Shown piece after piece: positions 33,469 through 42,073 of a stretch of 64,000 nt of DNA; position 1 is the stretch's first letter; each line of letters opens with the position of its first letter. The stretch is from Streptomyces sp. Tue6028 (lineage in GTDB: Bacteria; Actinomycetota; Actinomycetes; Streptomycetales; Streptomycetaceae), in assembly GCF_002300165.1 (NCBI RefSeq), contig NZ_MLCE01000027.1:104664-168663 (forward strand), in the 5' to 3' direction. Below the pieces are notes generated by a model, which was not told where the DNA came from, did no database searches, and saw only the letters and a program-made list of their open reading frames with translations. Both the position numbers and the translations under genes were made by a program.

Positions 33469-33660
33469 ATGAGCACCCCGGACATTCGCGTCGAGAAGGG
33501 CCACGCCGAGCCCGAGGAAGTCGCCGCCATCACGGCCATCCTCCTGGCCCGCGCCGCCGCCCAGCCGGACACCGCCCCGACCCACCGCGGCCGCGCCAAG
33601 GCAGGCTGGCGCCGCCTGGAGCGCGAGCCCGGCTTCCGCGCTCCGCACAGCTGGCACTGA
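33469..33660 (+). CDS. accE: Acyl-CoA carboxylase epsilon subunit
   Basis: The 63-residue protein has the actinobacterial epsilon-subunit pattern: DIRVEKGHAEPEEVAAITAI, an internal helix LLARAAA, and a basic C-terminal end GRAKAGWRRLEREPGFRAPH. Epsilon subunits bind the beta hexamer and raise carboxylase activity. It lies 56 bp after accB with a GGAGA site upstream, and a terminator follows. The position and length fit AccE, although PccE is similar. Confidence 0.9.
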   Translation: MSTPDIRVEKGHAEPEEVAAITAILLARAAAQPDTAPTHRGRAKAGWRRLEREPGFRAPHSWH

Positions 33661-33676
33661 GCCTTCGGGCTTGCGT

Positions 33677-33711
33677 GTGGCCCCGTTCCTCCTCGAGAGG
33701 AGCGGGGCCAC
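33677..33711. terminator. Terminator between accE and the convergent NACHT gene
   Basis: GTGGCCCCG (33677-33685) and CGGGGCCAC (33703-33711) form a perfect outer stem with a partly paired interior (TTCCTC with GAGAGGAG). It lies 17 bp after the accE stop and 9 bp before the NACHT gene stop, so it can serve both. Confidence 0.7.
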
Positions 33712-33719
33712 TGTCCGTG

Positions 33720-36700
33720 TCAGGTGAGAGTGACCGTCACGCCGGGGAAGTCCAGGGCGCCGGGGTCTTCGGGCAGGACGCACCCCAAGAGGGAGAGCTG
33801 CTTCACCTTAGGGGGAACGAAATCGGGGCTCCTCAGCCAGGCGGTCACGTCGACACCGTGCAGGAACAGGTGTCGCTCGGGTACGGAGGACAAGGCGTTC
33901 AGGCCGGCGGGGACGTCGGGGTGGCTCATCGCCAGAGACAGGGAGGCGATGCCCGGGAGCTCGTACAGGGCAGTCAGGTCGGTGGTCGCGCTGGCGTCCC
34001 ACACCGACACGAAGGACACCTTGGGTCCCAGGCTGAGGCCGTCCAGGCTCGGTGTCTCCGCGACGCTGAGGAACAGGTTCCGCAGAAGGTCCAGTTCACC
34101 CAGGGCTTCGAGATGCCTGAGAGGCATACCGCCGTACAGGCCGAGGGTGACGAGTTCCGGCTGCGTTCGAAGTATCGTGAGGTCGGCCTCGCCGCGGAGT
34201 TCCAGGAGGATGAGCTCCCTGAGGGGTGGGAGCTCGCCGACAGCGGCGAAGTCCGGCAGTGGGTACGCGATCCGCAGCTCGGTGAGGGACCGGAGACGGT
34301 GCAGACCACGCCACTGACCGGAGTGTGTGACGCGTACGGAGCGGCCCTTCAGCGGCAGACGACTCAACACCTTGTCGACGAAGGCGTCGCCGTCGAAGTA
34401 CCCCCAGGCATTGATGAGCTCGTCGACGACGTCGGTTCGCTTGTCCGCCGTGTACCCGGCCAGCAGGCGCAGCGCGTCTTCTCCTCCGATCAGCGCCACG
34501 GTTCGCACGGTCTGCTTGGCGGCCTTCTCGGTCAGTTCGTCCAACGAGCGCGGCATCTGCCGCAGAAGGCTCGGGCCCACCGCTGCCAGTGCCGCCGGGT
34601 CGGTCGAGCGGCGGGCCGGAAGCAGCCGCGTCACCGCTTCCTCCAGTCGGTCGGTGAGGTCCTGCGACACGGACGTCAGCGTTTCCTGGCAGGAAGCGGC
34701 CAGCAGCCGCAGTGTGCGGGCGTGACGAGGCTCCTGCCCGGCCCTGTCGAGGATGCCACCCAGGAGCTCCTCGCGCTGACGACTGTTGGCGTGCCCGGCC
34801 GTCATGATGATCGTCTGTCGCCAGACGTCGAGGTGAGCCCGCTCGACGAGGTTGCCGATGTGGTCCTCTTCCGCTGCCTCTTCGGCCGCCAGGTACTCCT
34901 GGAAAGTGCGGTGCACGAAGTCCAATCGCCCCTGTGCAGGGGCCCGGAGCATCCCGGAGCGGTCCCGGAGCTGTTCCAGGACCTGCCTGCCGTCCAGCCC
35001 GTCCAGGTGGGGCATCGAGGCGAGCTTGCCCTCGACATGGACCGCGGCGCGCTCCAGAGCGATCTCGCTGCGGTTGTTGTCCGACAGGCGCCACGCCAGA
35101 TTCCGCAGGATCACGAGCTTGTCGGCGAGACTCAGCTTGCTGTCCACCGCGCTCGGCACGTTCCGGTCCGCGTCCCGGTCGTGAACGAGGGTGTGCAGGG
35201 CGTTCCGATACAGCTCCATCCGGTCCCGTGGCAGCTGACTGCCCCGGTTGAGATGCATGGCGCACAACATTGCGGCGAGCAGGGGAGTGCCCGCCAGCGA
35301 CTGAAGATGGGGACGGTCCTTGAGGCTGGTGAGCAAGGATTGCTCGTAGAGCGGGAGTTCCTCCACCGAACAGGGCAGTTCGTCGCCCAGTTCCCGAACC
35401 GCCTGATGCCACTGCCGAACGAAGGCCGCCAGGTCCGGCGGTGTCATCCGGTCCAGATGCAGAGCGGCGAAGTCCTCCTGACGCAGCCAGTCTGCGCCCG
35501 CCGCGGCCGGGCGGGAGGTGACCACCACGCGTACGTCGCCGTAAGTCCGTAGCACTTTGCGCAGCCAGTCCCGTACTCCGCGCCGCTCGCGGTCGAGGAG
35601 TTCGTCCACACCGTCGATCAGGAGCAGGGCGCTTCCCTGGTCGAGCTGCCGCTCCACCCAGCCTTTGGGCATGATGCCGGTGAGCGGTGCCGCAACCCCG
35701 TCGAGCATGGCTTCCGGTGTGGGCAGGTCGCGGTCGCTGTACTCGCGCAGCTTGACGAAGATCGGTGTGAGCCCGTTCCAGCCCGCGAGTGCCCCGGTAA
35801 AGGCACCCCGGGCCGCCGACACGGCCAGCCACCGCAGCAGAGTGGTCTTGCCGGAGCCCGCCTCACCTCGCAGCAGGACTCGCGAGGCGCCGCCGAGCGC
35901 GGCCTCCACCCGCATCCCTGAAGCCTCCTCCTCGTTCTCCCAGTCCCGCATGTCGACCCGCAGCCGTGGCAGCGTGCGTGCGCCGTGCGGCCGGGTGCCG
36001 TCGTCGCCGGTGGCCCGCAGGCTGACGTACGCGACGGAAAGCCGCACCTGCGCTGCCGCACGGTCGGAGGTACGTCGGAAGAGTTCCACCTCGTCCAGGT
36101 CCTCGCTGACGAGTTCCAGGTATCTGCGGCGGAAGGCGGTGTCCTGGTCGACGCCCTCCGGGGCGAACAGCGAGCGGTCCGGGAGCCGTTCCAGGACACG
36201 GGCCACCTCGCTGCCCAGGGTGGCGGTCCTGGCCAGTAGTTCGGCCAACACCCGCTCCTCGAAGACGGGAAGGCTGCGCACGATACGGACGTAGTACTCG
36301 CAGCACTCTGCGAAGAGCCGCTCGTACAGGCGGGTCTCCGGCTCGCTCAGACCGGTGGGTGAGCCGACCGTCCCCGTGATGCGGCGGATCAGCTCGGCCG
36401 GCCTGACGTTCACGGCCAACAAGGCCTCGTCCGACAGGTCCGCCCGCTCGAAGGTGTCACATACGGCGTTGATCACTGCCGTGCGACCGGACTCGTCGAG
36501 CCCCCGGAACTCGTGCTCCAGGAACGGTTCCACGCGATCGAACACCGCGTCGGCCATCTGTTCGAACTGGCGCTTCACGCTCCGCTGGAACTTCACTCCG
36601 GGCACCCTCACCCGGGCGAGCTCCTCGACCGGCATCCGGCGTTCCTGCTCCCGCCGTTTGCCGCCGAGCCACAGCTGTGCAGCCGCGTTCGCCACCGTTG

Positions 36701-36734
36701 TCCCCAGCCGTAACGCTGCCGTCTCCGCGAGCAT
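33720..36734 (-). CDS. NACHT-domain STAND NTPase with C-terminal leucine-rich repeats
   Basis: The 1004-residue protein has an N-terminal all-helical region (about 1-260; FQRSVKRQFEQMADAVFDRV, FRRRYLELVSEDLDEVELFR) of the kind found before bacterial NACHT domains. The NACHT NTPase core has Walker A VLLRGEAGSGKTTLLRW (K296), Walker B SALLLIDGVDELLD (D374), a sensor-type VVVTSRPAA, and the winged-helix region with LDFVHRTFQEYLAAEEA. After helical repeats, the last 200 residues are short LRR-like units (LRSLTELRIAYPL, LPPLRELILLELRG, QPELVTLGLYGG). AGGGGAA precedes the ATG. Bacterial NACHT proteins are linked to anti-phage defence; that role here is inferred. It lies downstream of conservon 1 on the same strand but behind a terminator. 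Confidence 0.9.
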   Translation of the reverse strand: MLAETAALRLGTTVANAAAQLWLGGKRREQERRMPVEELARVRVPGVKFQRSVKRQFEQMADAVFDRVEPFLEHEFRGLDESGRTAVINAVCDTFERADLSDEALLAVNVRPAELIRRITGTVGSPTGLSEPETRLYERLFAECCEYYVRIVRSLPVFEERVLAELLARTATLGSEVARVLERLPDRSLFAPEGVDQDTAFRRRYLELVSEDLDEVELFRRTSDRAAAQVRLSVAYVSLRATGDDGTRPHGARTLPRLRVDMRDWENEEEASGMRVEAALGGASRVLLRGEAGSGKTTLLRWLAVSAARGAFTGALAGWNGLTPIFVKLREYSDRDLPTPEAMLDGVAAPLTGIMPKGWVERQLDQGSALLLIDGVDELLDRERRGVRDWLRKVLRTYGDVRVVVTSRPAAAGADWLRQEDFAALHLDRMTPPDLAAFVRQWHQAVRELGDELPCSVEELPLYEQSLLTSLKDRPHLQSLAGTPLLAAMLCAMHLNRGSQLPRDRMELYRNALHTLVHDRDADRNVPSAVDSKLSLADKLVILRNLAWRLSDNNRSEIALERAAVHVEGKLASMPHLDGLDGRQVLEQLRDRSGMLRAPAQGRLDFVHRTFQEYLAAEEAAEEDHIGNLVERAHLDVWRQTIIMTAGHANSRQREELLGGILDRAGQEPRHARTLRLLAASCQETLTSVSQDLTDRLEEAVTRLLPARRSTDPAALAAVGPSLLRQMPRSLDELTEKAAKQTVRTVALIGGEDALRLLAGYTADKRTDVVDELINAWGYFDGDAFVDKVLSRLPLKGRSVRVTHSGQWRGLHRLRSLTELRIAYPLPDFAAVGELPPLRELILLELRGEADLTILRTQPELVTLGLYGGMPLRHLEALGELDLLRNLFLSVAETPSLDGLSLGPKVSFVSVWDASATTDLTALYELPGIASLSLAMSHPDVPAGLNALSSVPERHLFLHGVDVTAWLRSPDFVPPKVKQLSLLGCVLPEDPGALDFPGVTVTLT

Positions 36735-36785
36735 CGATTCCCCTCCCCTTCGCGAACGAAGGCATTGTGGCAGGGGGGTACGACA

Positions 36786-36816
36786 AAGGGGCCCTTCCCA
36801 TGGGAGAGGGCCCCTT
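36786..36816 (-). terminator. Terminator after the first conservon
   Basis: AAGGGGCCC and GGGCCCCTT form a 9-bp outer stem with an additional TTCCC/GGGA-type inner pairing. On the minus strand it runs into TTTGTCG. It lies between the first CvnD stop codon and the start of the NACHT gene. Confidence 0.7.
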
Positions 36817-36830
36817 CGGCGGAGGAGTGG

Positions 36831-37412
36831 CTAGCGCAGCCGCGCCATCAGCGCGTGCTCCACGAGCGTGATCAGCGCCGACTTGGCGTCCGCGCGGTGG
36901 CGGGCGTCCGTCGTGATGATCGGGGTGTCCGGGCCGATCTGCAGCGCCTCACGGACCTCGTCCGGCTGGTACGGCTGGTTGCCGTCGAAGCCGTTGAGGG
37001 CGATGACGAACGGCAGACCGCTGTTCTCGAAGTAGTCGACCGCGGGGAAGCAGTCGGCGAGACGGCGGGTGTCGACCAGGACGATCGCGCCGATGGCGCC
37101 GCGGACCAGGTCGTCCCACATGAACCAGAAGCGGTCCTGGCCGGGGGTGCCGAACAGGTAGAGGATCAGGTCCTGGTCCAGAGTGATGCGGCCGAAGTCC
37201 ATGGCGACGGTGGTCGTCGTCTTGTCTCCGGTGTGCGTGAGGTCGTCGATGCCCGCGGAAGCGGACGTCATGACGGCCTCGGTGCGCAGCGGGTTGATCT
37301 CCGAGACGGCGCCGACGAACGTGGTCTTGCCCACGCCGAAGCCGCCCGCCACCACGATCTTCGCGGACGTGGTGGAGCGGGAAGGCCCTCCGCTAGAGCT
37401 TGCGAAGTCCAC
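36831..37412 (-). CDS. cvnD: Conservon CvnD, Ras/MglA-like small GTPase (conservon 1)
   Basis: The 193-residue GTPase has the P-loop VVAGGFGVGKTTFVGAVSEI, the G3-like motif LFGTPGQDRFWFMWDDL, and IALNGFDGNQ at the base-binding position. Conservon GTPases work with CvnA-C as a membrane-associated complex resembling eukaryotic G-protein-coupled systems, and some conservons affect development. The GTG start lies inside cvnC (20-bp overlap), so they are translationally coupled. Compared with the CvnD of the second conservon it differs at only a handful of positions. Confidence 0.93.
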   Translation of the reverse strand: MDFASSSGGPSRSTTSAKIVVAGGFGVGKTTFVGAVSEINPLRTEAVMTSASAGIDDLTHTGDKTTTTVAMDFGRITLDQDLILYLFGTPGQDRFWFMWDDLVRGAIGAIVLVDTRRLADCFPAVDYFENSGLPFVIALNGFDGNQPYQPDEVREALQIGPDTPIITTDARHRADAKSALITLVEHALMARLR

Positions 37413-37992
37413 TGAGCACCCTTTCGAGCAAAGTCACGTCTGGCTGGCCACCGGCGTTTTCGTCGCCGCCGGGCTGATGGATGGCGACCAGTCCCGCCTC
37501 CGCCAAGTCGGCGACGAGGATCCTGGCCACGCCGAGGGGGATCGTCAGGAGGGCCGAGACCTCGGCCACCGACTTGATCTCTCGGCAGAGATTGCAGATC
37601 CGCTGATGCTCGGGCAACTGGCCCTGCATCTGGTGCGGCTGCGCGGTGGTGTGCACCAGCGCCTCGATGGCGAGCTGGTAGCGGGGCCTGGTGCGGCCGC
37701 CCGTCATGGCGTACGGGCGCACCAGCGGATTGTTCGACGAGCCGGCCGGTGACGGCTCGGGCGAGCGCCGCTGCGGCTGCACGGGCTGGATGCGCGGCGC
37801 CGGCGGCTGGTCGTACGGCGACGGACCAGGACCCTGAGGGCCCTGGGGCGCGTACGGCTGGCGCCGGTGGCTGGGCGCGGAGGGGAAGTTGTACCGGTTC
37901 GGGTTCTGCGAACCGTCACCCTGGCCGCCCTGCCCCTGACCGGGGCCGTACGACCAGTTACCCGAAGACGAACCGCCTGGGGGTGTTGCCAC
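37393..37992 (-). CDS. cvnC: Conservon CvnC, DUF742 protein (conservon 1)
   Basis: The 199-residue protein has a long Gly/Pro/Gln-rich N-terminal region (about 80 residues; GPQGPGPSPYDQPPAPRIQP). The DUF742 domain follows: LVRPYAMTGGRTRPRYQLAI, ICNLCREIKSVAEVSALLTI, PLGVARILVADLAEAGLVAI and DVTLLERVLSGLRKL. DUF742 domains look like winged helices. The GTG start has GGAGGAGGA upstream. The second conservon's CvnC lacks most of the proline-rich extension. Confidence 0.93.
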   Translation of the reverse strand: MATPPGGSSSGNWSYGPGQGQGGQGDGSQNPNRYNFPSAPSHRRQPYAPQGPQGPGPSPYDQPPAPRIQPVQPQRRSPEPSPAGSSNNPLVRPYAMTGGRTRPRYQLAIEALVHTTAQPHQMQGQLPEHQRICNLCREIKSVAEVSALLTIPLGVARILVADLAEAGLVAIHQPGGDENAGGQPDVTLLERVLSGLRKL

Positions 37993-38086
37993 TTTCTCCT
38001 CCTCCGACTGTGCCGGGCACCCAACGCTGTGGGACCGCGTCCCGAAACCTTACGGCCCCGGGACGCCAAAACGCACCGTCTGTCTG

Positions 38087-38500
38087 CTAGTTGAGAAGGC
38101 TCCCCTGGAGCTCTGCTCGAAGATCTGGGGTCAGGACCGTGCCCGCACGGTCCACCAGAAGTGCCATCTCGTACCCAATGAGACCGATGTCCGCCTCCGG
38201 GTGTGCAAGGACGGCGAGCGAGGAACCATCAGAAACGGACATGATGAAGAGGAATCCCCGCTCCATCTCCACAACTGTCTGGTTCACGCTGCCGCCCTCG
38301 AAGATGCGGGAGGCACCCGCGGTCAACGAGGTCAGGCCGGACGCGACGGCCGCCAGCTGGTCGGCGCGGTCACGGGGAAAGCCTTCGGACATCGCCAGAA
38401 GGAGTCCGTCGGCGGAGACCACCACCGTGTGGGACACCCCGGGGGTGTTGTCCACGAAGTTGGTGATCAACCAGTTCAGGTTCTGTGCCGCCTGGCTCAT
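38087..38500 (-). CDS. cvnB: Conservon CvnB, roadblock/LC7 protein (conservon 1)
   Basis: The 137-residue roadblock/LC7-fold protein begins MSQAAQNLNWLITNFVDNTP and shows VSHTVVVSADGLLLAMSEGF, PRDRADQLAAVASGLTSLTA, VVEMERGFLFIMSVSDGSSL and a C-terminal AELQGSLLN. Such proteins often act as GTPase-activating or scaffold partners of MglA/Ras-like GTPases, here CvnD. ATG 38500 lies 10 bp after the CvnA stop codon; an upstream ATG in frame lies inside cvnA and is not used. Confidence 0.93.
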   Translation of the reverse strand: MSQAAQNLNWLITNFVDNTPGVSHTVVVSADGLLLAMSEGFPRDRADQLAAVASGLTSLTAGASRIFEGGSVNQTVVEMERGFLFIMSVSDGSSLAVLAHPEADIGLIGYEMALLVDRAGTVLTPDLRAELQGSLLN

Positions 38501-38510
38501 CGGGCTCACA

Positions 38511-41500
38511 CTAACGCTCCTGGTTGTAGGTGCTGTCAGGACCGAAGCCCTGGCCGTTCGTGTCACTGCTTGCATTGCGTCCCCGCTGTACGCCACGGCG
38601 CAGGTTGCTCAGCCTGCCCCGGACGTCCTCGGGTGCGCGGGAGACCTGGGGGCCGCCCTGTGGGGTCGATTCCGCGGTTCCCTCGACCAGGTTGGCCTTG
38701 GGCACCCGCCGCGGCAGGCCGGAGGACGTGACCCCGCCCGCCTTGGGCTTGCGGAGCTGCGACGCCTGCTGCCAGCGGTCGTCGTTGGACGAGCGCCACT
38801 CGGCGTTGCCGCCCGAGGCCGGAGCGTTGGACGTAGGCGCCGCCTGCTCCCGCTGCTCCGCGGGGCGCTGGCCGTTGCCGTTGACACCCGAGGAGGCGCC
38901 ACGGCGCGGCAGCCCGGCATCGGTCAGCTGGTGGCCGCCCGAGGGGGCCGGGCCCGGACGGGTGAAGCCTACGCGGTCCTGCTCACTCACGTCAGCGGCC
39001 TGCGAGGATTCCGTTTCCGGAGCGTAGCCGGATCGGTACCCGCCCTCGTACGCGCCCTGCTGCGGCCAGTCGTCCTGGTAGGACGGCTCCTCGAAAGCGG
39101 AGAACGTCTCCGGGGCGGAACCCTGGACTCCCGCACGGGCATCCTGGCCCGGCTCCGCATACGCGGGCTCGGGGTAGCCACCGTTGGACGGGAAGTACGT
39201 CTCGTCATACGCCGTCTGCTGCGGGTCCTCGTACGCCGTCTGCTGGTCGTACCGGGCCTGCTGCTCGTCGTACGCGCCCTGACCGCCGTCGTAGGACGGG
39301 GCGCCGTTGTCGAACGCGGGACGCTCCGGGAAGTCCGCCTGGTAGCCCTGCGGCGCCTCGATGGCCTCGTGGCCCTGAGCCTGGGCCTCCAGGGCGGCGC
39401 GGCGCTCCTCGCGCATCAGCGAGCGGCCCACGGGGTCCAGGTCACGGATGTCGTCCGGGACCTCGGTGTAGCGGCTGTCGTCGAAGCCGAGTTCGGCGGC
39501 CGTGCGCAGCGGCTGCTGGCTGCCGAAGTCCTCACCCTGGAACGACTGCTGCTCGGGGATGATCTGGGACACGGTGAACTCGTCGCGCATCGGCTGCTGC
39601 TCGCCACCGCCACCATGGGTGATCGCGTCGGGGAGCATGACCAGCGAGGTGGTGCCGGCCTGCTCGCCCGAGGGGCGCAGCTGGACGCGGATGCCGTGCC
39701 GGTCGGACAGTCGGCCGACCACGAACAGACCCATGCGCTGCGAGATCGCCGCGTCCACGGTCGGCGGGTTGGCCAGCTTGTGGTTGATGTCCGCGAAGTC
39801 CTCGGCGGTGAGGCCGATTCCCTTGTCGTGGATCTCGACCATGATGCGGCCGTCCGGGAGACGGGTCGCGGTGACGCGGACCTTGGTCTGCGGCGAGGAG
39901 AACGTGGTGGCGTTCTCCAGGAGCTCGGCGAGCAGGTGCACGAGGTCGGTCACGGCGCGGCCGTGGATCTCGGCCTCCGGGACACCGGAGAGCTCGATGC
40001 GCTCGTACTGCTCCACCTCGGAGGAGGCGGCGCGCAGCACGTCGACCAGCGGAACCGGCTGGTCCCAGCGGCGGCCGGGCTCCTCGCCCGCGAGGACCAG
40101 GAGGTTCTCGCCGTTGCGGCGCATACGGGTCGCGAGGTGGTCCAGGCGGAAGAGGTTCTCCAGCTGGTCCGGGTCGGCCTCGTTGTTCTCCAGGTCGGTG
40201 ATCAGGGTCAGCTGGCCCTCGATCAGCGACTGGTTGCGGCGCGACAGGTTGGTGAAGATCGCGTTGATGTTGCCCCGCAGGAGGGCCTGCTCGGCGGCGA
40301 GCCGGACGGCCTCGCGGTGGACCTGGTCGAAGGCGCGGGCGACTTCGCCGATCTCGTCCGTCGTGGTGATCGGGATGGGCTGGACCCGGGTGTCGACACG
40401 GCCCGGGTCGGTGCGCGAGAGCTGGTCGACCAGCATCGGCAGGCGCTGCTCGGCGACACCGAAGGCCGCGTTGCGCAGCTGGCGCATCGAGCGGCTCATC
40501 TGGCGCGCCACCATGCCGGCCAGGATGAACGCGGCGAGCAGGGCGACCACGACGACGGCACCGGTGATGATGGCGTCGGTCTTGGCGCTCGCGGAGATGT
40601 CCGCGGCTTCGGCCACGGCCTTGTCGGCGAGGTCCGACTCGATCTGGCGGTAGGCGTCGTACTTGGCGGTGTTCACGACCCACCAGTTCTGCGCGGTGAC
40701 GCCCTTGGCGGTCAGACCGTCGAGGGCGGCCTGCTGCGGGGACTTCAGGCCCGCCAGCAGGGCGACCATGTCAGTGGGCTTCGACGGCGGCGGGGTGTAG
40801 GTCTGGCCCTTGGCGGCGGCGGCCGCGCCGGCCTCCTTCGCCTTGGCCGTCAGATCGGTCTTGATCTGGACCTGGGCCGCGTCGAGCTTGTCGGCGTCGG
40901 CCTGGGTGCCACCACCGAGGTACTCCTCGACGGCGATGCCTTCGAGGTAGGCGTAGGAGGAGAGGGCGACCCGCTGGGAGGCGAGGCTTCCCTTGCCCGG
41001 ACCGGGCTTGACCAGCATGTGCATACCGATGGACCGCTCCAGCGACAGCGCGGCCTTGGACAGCGAGATCGCGTAGACCGTACGGCCGTAGCTGGTGATG
41101 TTTCCGGTGCCCAGACCGAGCTCGTTGGCGAACTCCATCAGCGGGTGCTGGATCTGGAGGTAGCCCTCCTCGGTCTTCACCCCCTCTGTCCTGGAGGAGT
41201 AGGCGATCTTGCGCAGGGAGTCCAGACCGGGCTCGACCTTGCGGAAGATATCGAGCCGGCGCTCCAGGCCCGCCGTCTTCGGCATGTTCTGGGCGGCCTC
41301 GTCGAAGACGTCGGCGGCCTCGTCGGTGGCCTTGCGGGCCTTGACGACCGTCGGGTCGTCCTGGCCGGCACCGCTCAGCAGGGGCTGGGCGGTGATGTCG
41401 CGCTCCTCGAACAGCTTGTCGCCGTAGTTCAGCGCGGCCTGCACCAGACGGGCCGTCTTCTCGGCGTCCTGGGCCTCCTGCCAGGTGTTGATCGAGCTCT

Positions 41501-41723
41501 TCACCTGGAAGCCGCCCATGACGAGGCCGACCACCACGGGTATGAGCAGGATCGCGTTCAGCCTGGTGGGCACACGCCAGTTGCGCGGGGAGAGACGGCC
41601 GCCGCTCGGAGCGGGCGCCGCCGTGGGCTCCTGAACGGGCACTTGTGCGGGAGCCGCTCCGCGCGGCGGCGGGGTGAAGTTGCCCCGTGCCGACGGCTCG
41701 GGACCGTTCTTGCTTCGCCTCAC
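38511..41723 (-). CDS. cvnA: Conservon CvnA, sensor-kinase-like membrane protein (conservon 1)
   Basis: The 1070-residue protein has a Pro-rich N terminus, transmembrane helices near residues 56-72 (LNAILLIPVVVGLVMGG) and 384-408 (AIITGAVVVVALLAAFILAG), and a large extracytoplasmic nitrate/nitrite-sensor-like helical domain between them. HAMP follows, then a DHp-like helix (RLDHLATRMRRNGENLLVLA) and a HATPase domain (HLLAELLENATTFSSP, VEIHDKGIGLTAEDF, GLFVVGRLSDRHGI). The last 400 residues are disordered and rich in Gln, Tyr, Asp and Pro. The GTG at 41723 is preceded by GAGAGG; an ATG further upstream is not supported. CvnA proteins are the sensing part of the conservon. Confidence 0.92.
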   Translation of the reverse strand: MRRSKNGPEPSARGNFTPPPRGAAPAQVPVQEPTAAPAPSGGRLSPRNWRVPTRLNAILLIPVVVGLVMGGFQVKSSINTWQEAQDAEKTARLVQAALNYGDKLFEERDITAQPLLSGAGQDDPTVVKARKATDEAADVFDEAAQNMPKTAGLERRLDIFRKVEPGLDSLRKIAYSSRTEGVKTEEGYLQIQHPLMEFANELGLGTGNITSYGRTVYAISLSKAALSLERSIGMHMLVKPGPGKGSLASQRVALSSYAYLEGIAVEEYLGGGTQADADKLDAAQVQIKTDLTAKAKEAGAAAAAKGQTYTPPPSKPTDMVALLAGLKSPQQAALDGLTAKGVTAQNWWVVNTAKYDAYRQIESDLADKAVAEAADISASAKTDAIITGAVVVVALLAAFILAGMVARQMSRSMRQLRNAAFGVAEQRLPMLVDQLSRTDPGRVDTRVQPIPITTTDEIGEVARAFDQVHREAVRLAAEQALLRGNINAIFTNLSRRNQSLIEGQLTLITDLENNEADPDQLENLFRLDHLATRMRRNGENLLVLAGEEPGRRWDQPVPLVDVLRAASSEVEQYERIELSGVPEAEIHGRAVTDLVHLLAELLENATTFSSPQTKVRVTATRLPDGRIMVEIHDKGIGLTAEDFADINHKLANPPTVDAAISQRMGLFVVGRLSDRHGIRVQLRPSGEQAGTTSLVMLPDAITHGGGGEQQPMRDEFTVSQIIPEQQSFQGEDFGSQQPLRTAAELGFDDSRYTEVPDDIRDLDPVGRSLMREERRAALEAQAQGHEAIEAPQGYQADFPERPAFDNGAPSYDGGQGAYDEQQARYDQQTAYEDPQQTAYDETYFPSNGGYPEPAYAEPGQDARAGVQGSAPETFSAFEEPSYQDDWPQQGAYEGGYRSGYAPETESSQAADVSEQDRVGFTRPGPAPSGGHQLTDAGLPRRGASSGVNGNGQRPAEQREQAAPTSNAPASGGNAEWRSSNDDRWQQASQLRKPKAGGVTSSGLPRRVPKANLVEGTAESTPQGGPQVSRAPEDVRGRLSNLRRGVQRGRNASSDTNGQGFGPDSTYNQER

Positions 41724-41835
41724 TCGACCAACAACCTCTCGGCGTCGGCACCTACGTTGTGCCGCGGTATCTCCAGCGCCCTTGACTACTGGGCAGTTCA
41801 GCGCATTCCAGCACGTCAGGCGGCGCCCTTCCAAA

Positions 41836-41860
41836 CACTCGGAATCGACGGTTCCGAGTG
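41836..41860. promoter_or_regulatory. Perfect 25-bp inverted repeat upstream of conservon 1
   Basis: CACTCGGAA (41836-41844) and TTCCGAGTG (41852-41860) are perfect 9-bp arms around a 7-bp spacer, 113-137 bp upstream of the CvnA start codon. It lies where the conservon 1 promoter is expected. An operator or a leader hairpin are both possible. The rest of the 41724-42073 intergenic region holds the terminator of conservon 2 and nothing else I can support. Confidence 0.55.
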
Positions 41861-41894
41861 GCGCAGGCCCCAGATAAAACGGTCATAAAGAGCG

Positions 41895-41919
41895 AGCCCC
41901 GCCAAAAGGCGGGGCTTTT
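41895..41919 (-). terminator. Terminator after the second conservon
   Basis: AGCCCCGCC-aaaa-GGCGGGGCT is a perfect 9-bp stem, flanked by A residues on the left and TTT on the right. It lies about 155 bp beyond the second CvnD stop codon. The T-tract is best on the plus strand, but no plus-strand gene ends here, so I assign it to the minus-strand operon. Confidence 0.55.
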
Positions 41920-42073
41920 GTGAGCGCAGCGGTACCGGGTGACCGCGATGCGTGTCTGCGTCTGTGAAATTCTCTGTCGAAACGTTATGAACACTGTGGC
42001 CGACCGTGTCAAACGACACAGCCGGCTCCAATGTGTCTACGACAACTTCCGTACATGGCCTTGCACTTGGGTG

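Noticed and set aside
38501..38596. Longer CvnB of conservon 1 starting inside cvnA
   Set aside because: The second conservon and the conserved N terminus MSQAAQNLNWL support the start at 38500.
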